NCBI GenBank assembly: GCA_016987375.1 | Contig: PJRA01000005.1 | Location: forward strand, 3,407,328 to 3,471,327 | Direction of reading: 5' to 3' | Source of the DNA: Brachionus koreanus | Lineage: Eukaryota; Rotifera; Eurotatoria; Ploima; Brachionidae | DNA length: 64,000 bases | In this document: piece by piece, positions 14,601 to 26,600 of the stretch | Layout of the letters: every line of letters begins with the position of its first letter | Numbering within the stretch: position 1 is the stretch's first letter | Translations under genes and position numbers: made by a program | The notes under the pieces: model-generated | What the model was told of the DNA's origin: nothing | Database searches by the model: none | The model's input: the letters and a program-made list of their open reading frames with translations, nothing else

Positions 14601-17600
14601 TAAATTTTATTTTTTTATCATATACTCAATTTTTTTATCTATCAAATTTTCATATTTGAAATTTTTTTTAATTTTATTTTTGTACACGGGCATCAAAACG
14701 GCCAACAACATTTTTTAGCAGTCCTATGGCCGCCACTGATGATACCCAACACTAGTCACGCCATATGCATGGAAAGCAAAGAAGAATCAGCTAGAATTTA
14801 TTACAGATAAAATCGTTTTTTTCATTATCTATTAGCTTCAATTAAAATTTACTAAAAAAAAATGTTAAAAAATTTAATGATAAATATAATTTTCCTCTTT
14901 AAAATAATAATTATTATTATTGAAATTTATAAACATTGATCATTTATTTTTATATATGTTGAATTGATTTTTTTTTGATTGAAATAAAATAAAAAGATTT
15001 ATGTTATAAAAATTAACTAAACAAAAGATATAGGTAAATTTTTTTTTTTTATAGGTTGATCGAGAACCACAAGAATTGGTCACACCCGTTAATTATGCTC
15101 GATTATGGATCAATATACCGCTAGCAATAAATATCGAAAAGTAATTTAAACTAAAATTAAAATTCTTTGAAAAAAAAAAACTCAAATGGCTTTAATATGT
15201 TAATAAAAGATGCAAAAACGTTAGATTAAAGTAAGGAAAATATAAAGCTTAATTTTATTAAACAAGCTATATTCCTAACCCATCATTTTTAATATCAAAA
15301 ATAATTTTAAAAAAAAAAACCACTGTTGTCAAAAATATATCTAAGCTTGTTTTGAATAATTCGTTTTTTTATGAAACAAGCTTTAGATTTTGCATTTATA
15401 TGTTACCTGGATGCACTGTTCGAATACCTTTCACAAAATAATTTTTTTAAAAACTTATTTAATTTAAATTGAACTTTGGTGTTTGCTTAGCTATGACGCA
15501 GCCAACGAAGAAGAAAGCAATATGCAACTTTCGGATAGTCAAACCAGAATAGAAGGCGTACGCAAACGGTTTGTTCGTTCGACACCTTCTACTCCAGTTA
15601 ATTCAAACAACCTTTTTCAAAATCAATCAAGCCATATAAACAATGAGCCCGAGGACACCAAATTTCAGGCAACTATTGACTTTGTAAGAGCATATTTGGA
15701 CAATGTGGTTCAGCAAACATCTCCATTTGGTGATAGAGAACAAAATAAATTAACATTTGAGGTATAAAGATTCAAATTTTTCGGCAGTTTTTTTAGTAGT
15801 TTATTTATAATTTAAATAAAAGGTTGTCAATTTGGCGAAAAATTTAATTTATTTTGGCTTCTATAGCTTCAAAGATCTTCTCAAATTGACAAAAACATTG
15901 CTAGAAATACTAGATCATGATGACAATACAACAAATTCTGGTTCCAGCGAAGACCAAGGTAAGAACTTAGCTTAACTAAGCATGTGGAATTGATTTTGCT
16001 TATGATTTTTTTCATTAATTTTGCATTAAACTTAGCATCAGAGATTTTTGGCGAGAGCACTTCACCCCTTAAAGCTTCAACCCAATCCAACCATAATAAA
16101 AATCTAGGAGAAAGCGAAAAAACATCGAAAATGTCTTGTACTCAACTAGGTTTGATGCATTTTGTGAATGATTATACTAACGAAGCACATATAATTCAGG
16201 CTAATGCAACAGAGCGCAAGTATCGCTATGGCTTAAATTTCCTCACCCATGAAAATATTGTCTATGAAACTAAACTTAGAATTATCGATATCCTACAGGT
16301 TTGTTGTGTTTTTTTTTCCTTGTTGGTGCATTTCCCTAAGGCCGCATTGTGATTTGAAAAGTTAAAAAAAATTAATTTTTATATTTTTTTTTTGATAATT
16401 TTAAAGCAATACAGAGCAATTCTTTACTCAGTCTGAATAAACTAGAAGACTATTTTTTGTACAATGAAGAGGAAGAGAGTGTATCACGCAATTATTTGAT
16501 GCTAATTGAAGATCGTTTTATGGCCAAAGTAGCCGAAGAGTCACAAACAAATGAATCCGCGTCGACTTTTGGCAACAAAAATTTAGTTTCTCAGAGCTCG
16601 AGCTCAAATACCCAGTCGACCTCGACTGGTCTTTTAACTCATGCCGATAAGTTAATAATTAAGGCTAAAGTGTATATTCTGGAGATATTAGAGGTATAAG
16701 GCTTATAAATCGTTTTAAGATTCTTAAATCCTCGGCCTTTTTTTTTAAATAAAATTTAAAATTTTTTATGTTTATTTTTTAGTTTATTCTCAATGTTCGT
16801 CTTGACTATAGGCTTACTTATCTATTATCACTGTTTAAAAAAGCATATGAAAGCGCGTATAGCAATTCGAATAGCATGCCTGACAAAAAAGCCTTCATTA
16901 AGCTTGTTGCCGAAGCTGAAAAAATATTTCGAAATGAAAAAGAACTAACTGACTTAGATTTGGATGGAGCTGGAGGAAAAACTGTAGGTTTTTTCGCATT
17001 TTTTTTTTATTTCAAAATTAAAACCAAAACAAATTTCAAAATGTCAAAATATATTTTAATTCCCTTTGTTCGATATTGCAGCATCAAAAATTGACTTAAA
17101 TTTTTTAAATTGCGCAATTATTAAAAGATTTTTATTTTAGATTTTTAATCTAATTAATCAGTGTCAAATTTTGTTTTAAAATTTTTGAATTTTTAATCAA
17201 AAACACAAAAAATTAAAATCAATTTAATAAAAAAATTTAAATGAATATTTTTCAAATATAGTGTTTGAAGAAAAGCCGCTGAACGGTTATTCTAAGTAAA
17301 ACTTAGCAAAAAGACTGACAGTAAAAAACAAATTTTTAAGAATGGAAACATTTACAGATTGAGCCATAAATGTTTCAATGTTTTAGCTTAACCTATATTA
17401 TATTATATTAGCGTGATATGAGAGAAAAGTGTTAGTGTGGTTGAATTGAGCGGATATGAAAATAAAATGCTGTTCAATGAATAAAAAGTGTGATAAGTTA
17501 AATTCTGATACTGAAAACTATACACATTTAGTATAAATTTAAATTAGCTGAAATTTAGTTTTCATTTGTGATTGCTGTATCACAACAATAATGAATGAAG

Positions 17601-20600
17601 TTTACTTAAAAAAATACTGTACTTTTTAGTGAACTTTTTAATCTAAACTGTAATTTTTATTTTTTTGTCTTTTTTTTACATGAGAAAAATAATTTTGGTT
17701 TAAAAATATGATGAAAAAGAAAAATTATTGAACAATTTTTTTATTAATTTCACAATACACAGAAATTATTTTAAGTTCCATTCAATATTCTAAATGAAAA
17801 TTAATTAAAACAAAAATTTTGTAAAATTTTATTTATCTTATTTTATTTATTTATCGATTTGAATAAATTGATTTTGCTTTTTATTAGGTAATTTTGCACA
17901 ATATAATGTTATAAACTTAAAGAGTTTTTTTTTTTATTCTTCATTCGAAGTATTTTAATGTAATTGTAGATTTTAGATTTTTTGATGTAAAATTTAGTAA
18001 AATGATTTAATATTGCCCGTTCTGTGATTTTTATTCAAACATTCCATAATTGCAAAAGAAAATAAAATAATTAAAGTTAAAAAATCAAATTAGAATTTTT
18101 TAGGATTAAAGTTATTTGAACTGACATGATATTAGGGTGAGTCAAAAAATTTTGCTTTTTTTTTTTAACTACTGAGTGAAAAAGATGAATATTAGAAGGA
18201 GAAAGATCTTGGTTATATGCTAGATGAGGAACAATTTCGATCCCTTCTAGCTCTTCTATTTTTTTTATTGTTCTTCTAGATGTATGAAGTCTAACGCTAT
18301 CTTGAAGAAACAAACCTGGCTTTCGATTGATCAATGAATGATATTTTTCTTGATGTAAAGCACAAACTGGTTCTAATTTTTTGGAATAAAGTTTAGCGTT
18401 TTTTGTTTCGAACCAGCTCAAAGTGTATTGGCCCTAGGAAATTCCCTCAAACACACATCATTCCCTTATTATCAAAGCGTCCTCTTTTCACGACTGACTG
18501 AATTGGATCCAAGCATTGATTTCTGTAATCATAATTTCAAAAATAGATCCATTTATCATCAAAAGTAATAATTCGTCTGAAAAATCGTTCTTCTAGAGGA
18601 TTTTTTAAGTATTTGTCTACAAATTTCAATCTGGCTTTGAATATCAAAATCTGTTAAATCATTAGAAGCAACTCTATTACATATGTTAGCTTTGTTAATC
18701 AAATTAAGAGACGAGATATCGTCAATTTTGATGGGTAAAGGTCATAATTGATAATTGGCGATTAAGAAGCTTGGGGTCTCAAGGGTCTCATCATCACTAT
18801 TGAAATTTTATAAACCAATATTGTACCCTTCCTATTTTTAGCACATTTTCATCTTCCATTAGATAGATTTCACTAGTTATTGCTGTAGCTGCTGATAGGC
18901 CTTTTTCCAAAAATGTCGCAACAGTACCAAAATTTCAAAATTTTCATTCAAAGTTTTTATTTTTTAAAATTTTTTATAATTAAATAAACAAAGAATTAGA
19001 TCTATCATTTTGAACAACATTCAATTCTGTTAAATCAAAGATGCCAAAATAAAAAATATCCAACACTTTAAAAAAGCAAAATTTTATGAACTAACCCAAT
19101 ATTCTGAATTGATCATCTGCTTTGATCTGCAATTTTTATCCTTGTTTTAACAATTCATTTTCCAGTATGTAAAATAATTTTTCTTTAGTTTTTAAGAGTT
19201 CTCTTAAAACTAATAATGCACGACTATCCACCATTAGTAAGCGGATCATTACAACTCTTATTCAGACATTTTAGTCAAATTCAAGAGACTCTTTCAGCTT
19301 TCAAACAAGTAACTTTTTGATTCAGAAAATAATTAAAAAAATTAAAAAGCTACATTTTTTAAAATAGATTCAATTATTGGTGTCTGATGATGATGTCAAC
19401 AATTACAACAAAATTAAGACTGATCTTGACAAACTGCGTCTTCTTGTCGAACAATCTGAATTGTGGATTTTCAAAAAAAAAGAAAATTCCAAAGACGAAT
19501 CAGAAGTAACAAAGATATCGAAAGGGACCTCAAATGCCAAGATTAGTCTACAAAAATATAGAGGCTATTCAGAAAGCATAGATAGCGATTTTTTGAATCT
19601 TTTGGAACTTGACTTTGGGCCCGAGATCGAAAACTCGGCCATTCAAAAATACAAAGAACTTTACACTATATTACAAAATCTTATAAAACTATGTGTCAAT
19701 CAGACTGCTATGCCGACTGGAACAATAAAAAAAAAGCCACGTCGAAATGACCAGCGCTTATTGCGAAACATGGGTGTACACAATATAGTGCTCGATTTGA
19801 CCAAGATTACTTACGAAAAGCTAGAAGATAAACGAATGAAAATAATAATGAAAACAGCTCATGAATTCCTGCAAAATTTTTGCTTTTCCAATCCACACAA
19901 TCAAGCGCTTTTACATGAAAAAATTGACTTGACCCATTATCCATCAAATGAATGGGAAGCAAAAACAGCTACATATATTTTTAAAGACAATTCAATTCTT
20001 CTAAACGAAATAAATGAAAGGCTAATTCAAAATTTTATACATGCCTTGGAACATCAGAATGTAGACGAGTCCAAAGTGGCCTATTTGGAGTTTTTGCAAA
20101 CAATATGCGTTATTGATGGTCATGAGATAAAAAAGTGTCAAGATATGATAATTGCCGAGTTAATGAACTCGGATATAATGAGCTTTAGTTCAGACAAGAC
20201 GCACATTGATGAAATATGTATGTTAATGCAAAAACAAAGGCAATCAGATGGCGAGAATAGCACCAATGTTCTCAACGGTCAATTGTTATTTCACATTAAT
20301 CTAATTAAAGTTTTGATTAGTTGTACAATGGGAAAAAACACTTTCACTGAAATCAAATGCCATACAATTTTATCTTTGGAAGATATTGAAAAAGTGGTAA
20401 CTAACAAGCATTGTTTGGTGCAGGTTAAAGAGACTTATTTGAATTTTTTGTATCATTGTCACATTGATACTGAGAATGAAACTAAAGAAATATTCACTCA
20501 GCCATTTATTTGGAACATTTTTGAAAGCTTTATTCACGATATTAATTTAGTATGTCAATCAAATGAAAAAATTGACGACAAAAATCTTCAAGTTTATGTT

Positions 20601-23600
20601 GCCGAGAGTATTATAGAAGTTGTTAGTGGATTTTTCAATCATACACAATTTAATCAAATACCTCAGCCTCAGGTGAGAAATAAAATCAAAAAAAAAACTA
20701 GCTTTTACTTTCTGAACGAATGATGAATTTTTAAAGATAGAACCAACTAAATAGTAAAAAGCAAGAATTAAATTAAGATTGAATAAAGTTGGAGTTCTTT
20801 TTAAAAAATTTCAAACTCTTGTATTATCTTAGAAATAATAATTTTAAAAATTGTGTAAAAATTGAAGAAATTAATCCAAGATTACTGATAAAATATTTGT
20901 TTAATATTTGAAATTATTTGTTCTAATTTAGGAGTACTAGTAGTATAGTAGTAGTAAAAAATACTGCGACCCAAGAAAGGGTTAAGCTTTAACAAGCTAA
21001 AGCAGTAAATAATTCCATTTAAGCTATTTATCTAGTCTAGCTATAAAAATATTTTTTGTATTAGAATTAACTATTTCTTCAGAAAGGCTATTTCAAATTT
21101 TAACAACACGATTTGCAAAAAATGATAACGATGCATACAATTTTTGACATCTTCTCTTGCCATACATTTTGTGTGTTTTCTCAAATTGTATACTTGATTG
21201 GGAGAAAATTTCATTACATTAATAAGTTGAACACATTCATAGCCATTTATGATCTTATATATCTGAACTAAATTGATTTTTGTTTTTTTTCGTAAATTCA
21301 TCTTAAATTTTTTTTAATTTTATTTATATTATTTTATTTTAGAGTGAAATTCAGCAGATAAAATTTCCAAAAATATTGTATTGCTATTTTACCATACAAA
21401 AAATGTAAAACTTAAAAATTTTTCCACATACATTTTTGCACATTCATCTATAACACTATCTAAATTATAAGAACAACATTATCTAATAGAATATCATAAG
21501 CTTTTGGTGAATCAGGAAAATTATTAGGGTGTATTTGAGTTTTTTTTTCTCTTTTTTTTTTCATTTAAAAATTTAATATTTTGATGATTTTTTTACTTGA
21601 ACAAGGTTGTAAATAAAAATCTAGAAAAGCAAAAATAAATTTATTGAAAGATAAATGATATTTTATAATAATATCTTTGATTTACCCCCAATGTTGCTTT
21701 TTCAGAATCTTAAACGGTTATAGGTTTTAAAGCACCCCTATTCAAGTGTTTCTATTTTTCTAAACAAAAATAATGGCTTATAAAATGACTTAATATTTAA
21801 AAAAATTACACAACTGATTTTTTTTTAATTTTTCTAAGGCAAGAAACTTGACTTACAGAAATCTATACAAGAAAATGTTAGAGTTATTCCGCTGTAGTTG
21901 GCTAACAGATTTGCAGCGTTCAAATATATCGTGCTTATTTAGTGCAATGTTGGAAAAATCCAATTTTATGGGAGTAAGCGAAATGCCATTGCCGAAAACT
22001 TTCGATTCAGTTGAAGGAGAAGCAACAGGCGACGAAAAGAGCAGAGCCGAGTCAGAAATTCCAAACTATTTTAGTAACGATAATGTATTTAGTCATTCGG
22101 ACGATTTCTACAATTCAAGAGTATCGCTAGACACCAAACATGATACCAGAGTGGTAAACGAGTCTTTTCAAGATAGCGTTATGCTTTTAGAGGAAGGTTT
22201 TGGCTCTAAAATGCAGGCTGAAATGCTTGTCTTGGTCGATGTTCTGCACAAACCCGCTGCCATATTTCATATTAACTCGGCATTTAGAATCAAGGCGCAG
22301 GACAAACGTTTTATTGGAAAGTAAGTTGCGCATTTTTTTATGAGCTCGTTAAATTTCAAAACTAAAAATTTAGATTGATAAATCATGCAAAATATCTTAG
22401 AGATAAACAAGAAAATCAATTGTGTATTAAATTACTACAAATTCTAAGGGAAATGATCCCTAATGAAAATGAGGTTAAAGCTAAAATAATTTTGCTTGAG
22501 GTTTTAAAATTCTTTTTTTTCCTAAATATGAATGTTGTAACCTTGATGTTGTCTCGTTATTGCATGATTTTGTTGTTTTGTTTTGTAATTTTAATATTTT
22601 TTGTTGTAAAGCTTGATTAAACATTCAAAGTGCTTGCTAGAAGCTAAAGTAAAATCAGATTACATGCAAGTGAATCTGATACAAATATTTCGCCAAATGG
22701 TCTTTCATAACTATTACCCAATGAATGATAAGCTGGTTTTTGTCCAAGCATTGTTTAATTAAAGATTATTTGATTCATGTGTTTTTTTTAGGCTGAAGAA
22801 CTGCGCAAAACATTACTCACAAAATATTTAGAAGATGAGGATGATTCAGGCGATTTTAAGCGAAGCGGGTCGACTTCGAGTCTCGCCTCGAGCATCAAGT
22901 CCAAATCCAGTGAAATCAGTTCTTTTAATGTGAAAAACTTGGAAGAGGAGGATGAACGCGACTTAAAACGTTACGAAATTCAATGTGAGCTTAATAATCA
23001 GGGTGCCAGTGATTTGGTCATTGATTTGTTTATGAGTGATATTAGTAACAAAGTGTTTAAAGAAAGTGTTCTGCTTGGAATAGCATTGTTAGAAGGAGGA
23101 AATACCCAAGTTCAAGTTAGTTTTAACATTATTTTTTTACTAATTTATTTTAAAAAAAATCAAAATTTGATTCAAAAATTCAGCAACGATTAATTTAACA
23201 TTTTTTTTAAAAAAAATATCGATATTTATGGTAAACTCAAAGTTTGATGATAAAAATTTTGTCAAAAATAAGAGTTTTAAGTAATAATATTTTGACACTA
23301 GAAATCCCCGGTGATTTATTATAAAAATTTTGAACTAAGATTTTTGAAAAAAAGAATTTTTTTATTTTTAAAAGAGAAATTTTTGTAAAAAAAAATAAAA
23401 TTTTATTTTCATTTAAAATAAACAAAATCGAAAATCAATAAAATTTTTAGGTTAGTTTCTCAATATTTGTTTGTTTTGTGTTTTTTCTTTTTTGAATTTT
23501 CTATTGTCTTCTCTTAAGCTATGATTATGGCTGATTTTATCGTTTTCAAAATATTTCCAATTCTGATTATTAAAACTATTACTAACTTTGTGCCACTATT

Positions 23601-26600
23601 AAATCTGTTTTCCCTACTCTTTTCGTTCTTTGGAAAAAAAAACATATTTTTAAAGCCATAAATAGACATGGTTATAGTCGAGATTAGACCTAATGAAAGT
23701 TGGATAAATAATCTTAGCTATCTCCTCAGTAAATAGAGAAAATGTATTCATGTCTAGACCAGTTTGCAACTGTTTAAATTCTATTACTCGCTTAGACCTG
23801 TTATTTAAAAAATTTGCTCTCAATCTTATTATTTATTTAATTAATTTATCCAATTTTATACGCAAAATTTTTCAGATTCATTTTTTTTACCACAAAATAA
23901 TTAAGATAAACTATTTAGAAAATAAAATTATTTGAGTCAAATTAAACAATTAAGAGCTTTTTTCCAATTAAATTAATCAGTTTTTATTTAATTGAAAATT
24001 ATTTTTTAAATTTTCTTTTCAGAAAACTATCTATAACCGGTTGATAACAGAAAAATATTCAGAAAAATTCTGCAAAGCATTTCATGATCGCATTGAAATA
24101 GCTCAAAAAGAAATAAAAAATTTAAATAGTTTCATGTCAACTGAAATTACAGATGGTAAGTGATATTTTTTTACTAATCCAACTAAGCAATTAATAATTT
24201 GAAATAAATTAAAAATATAAAATCATTTTATTTAAACTTAAAAATTTTATTAATCTTTCTATTTGCTATGCAAAAACTTTTTTTTACATTTTTGTAAAAA
24301 TCTAAAAAAAAAGACTCTTTTATAAATCTTTTCTAAACTGCAATTTAAAAAAAGCTTATTGAAATTCATATTTAAATATTACCTAATAATCTAAAAGTAT
24401 TTAAGCAAAGCTTTAATGAGCTTTTGAATCCGGTTTATTTTATTTCTTCAGCATTGAAGCATCAAGTATCGCTTTAAAAATTTTTATGAATGTTTATGCT
24501 TTGGAAGTTAATTTAACTGGCTAACAATACTTGATTCGTCTGATAAAATGTTCATCAACAGGATTTTTTTAAGTATTTTCCCTAAAAAATTCAATCTGCC
24601 GTTGGATATCTAAATCTTTCAAATCATTTAGAACAACTCTTTTTTCCAATAATGATGTAACAGTATCAAATCTTCAAAATTTTAGACAAAAATTTTGATT
24701 TTATAATTTTTTTTTAGAATTAAAAAAACAAAGAGTTAGAAATATCATTTTGAATAGCACTCAGTTCAGTTTATTTTATCATATAATAGAACTTAAAGTT
24801 TTAGAATTCCATAGATGCTAAAATAAAAATTATTCAAATAAAAATTTCAATATATTTTTTTCGAGACTAAAATATCTCTAAAAAATGCTTTGTCTTTCAA
24901 AAACTGTGTGTAAGGATTACACAAATGCAGACTGTTTGAACAAACAAAATCTATTTGACAAATACCTCTTTAGCTTTAATATTTATTAAATTTGAAGTTT
25001 TGCTTAATTGTTTTTTCTCAATTTCAAAAATAATTGAATTAATAAAAATAAAAATTGTTTATATAATGCAAGATTAAAAACAATCATAAAATATTAAATT
25101 AAAGTTTAAAAATTTTAATTTCAAGTTGCCAAAATAAAAGTTGCCAGCAACAACATTTCGTCCCATGTAAATGGACAAGATGATGCCTTAATGGACGATA
25201 GCAGTTCCTTAATGACCCACCGTCATCGGGTCAATCGTTCGGACAGTGTTGGTACTAATGCTACAATGGGATTTTCTAATTCGAATCATTTGGGCGGTGG
25301 TCAAGGCAATCTAGTTGAAGACATCGCCATCATGGAAATAATTCTCAGATTTCTTCAGCTTCTCTGTGAAAACCACAACGCTGATTTGCAAAATTTTTTA
25401 AGAATACAGCAAAATAACAAGACCAGTTACAACTTAGTGTGTGAAACACTGCAATTTTTAGACTGCATTTGCGGCTCGACCACAGGTGGATTGGGCCTTC
25501 TCGGCCTATGGATAAACGAAACCAATGTGCATTTAATCAACCAAGCATTAGAAACTTTGACTGAATATTGTCAAGGTCCATGTCATGCTAACCAATATGC
25601 CATAATAAACCACGAGTCAAATGGAATCGACATAGTCATAGCTTTAATACTGAACGACATACAGCCTTTGTCCAAAAATAATGTTGAAATGTTTTTGGCA
25701 TTGAAAGACAACGCGTCAAAGCTTCTTTTAGCTGTGATGGAAAGCAGTGATGATACCTCAAATGCTGAAAGAATATTATACAATATAACACCCAAAGCTT
25801 TAATAGATGTGATTCGAGAGGCTTTTGAGCAAGGCAAGGAAATGGATCAACAGGCTGAAATAGCTAAGATTAATCGGAAAGAAAGTACTAGTAGTAAAAA
25901 AGAAGAAACTTTGGAAGCAAATGACCAAATGAGCGAAACAGATGAGCTGCTAATTCGACGCTCTGTTTCTTCATCGCCTGAAAGTGTCAATGACGAAGAA
26001 CAGAGTCAAAAAAGTGAAAATAGCGATGAAAGTGAGGGTGCTGCGCCAAGAGAAGTTGGTCATAATTTGTACATATTAGCACACAAATTGGCCAAATTTA
26101 ACAAAGAGCTAAGTGTTTTACTGAAATCAAAGGATAATCAGGAAAATGAGGCTCTTGCCTATTATGCGGCACACACAGCTCAGATTGAAATAATTCGAGA
26201 AGACAGAGCCATGGAACAAATTGTATTCCCAGTTCCAACCATATGCGAATATTTGACTTCGGAAACAAAACAAAAAATATTTTTAACAACTGAAAAAGAC
26301 GAGCAGAATAGTAAGATAACTGGATTTTTTGAACAGATTGACATGATGTGGAACGAAATGAAATGGCAGAAAAAACTTAGACAACAGCGATGGTTGTATT
26401 GGTTTAGCTCGCATATGAGTCTTTGGAGTGATATATCATTTAATTTTGCAGTATTGATAAATCTTCTGGTAGCCATTTTTTATCCATTTGATAGAGGCAT
26501 CAAAGATCTTGATCCAAAAATAAGTGCTTTAATTTGGACTTCTCTTCTTGTCTCATTGGCATTCATTATTTCATATCCAAACAAAACCGGTATTCGAACA

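Noticed and set aside
16415..16693. Exon 11b as a constitutive 93-codon insert after 11a
   Set aside because: The acceptor at 16413-16414 makes this in frame, so it is possible, but the acceptor at 16406 shares split codon and phase with 11a and the ends are homologous; a duplicated alternative exon explains more. Kept as the alternative.
22930..23193. Independent small protein starting at 22930
   Set aside because: Internal part of IP3 receptor exon 17; the start is a GTG in the middle of the exon.
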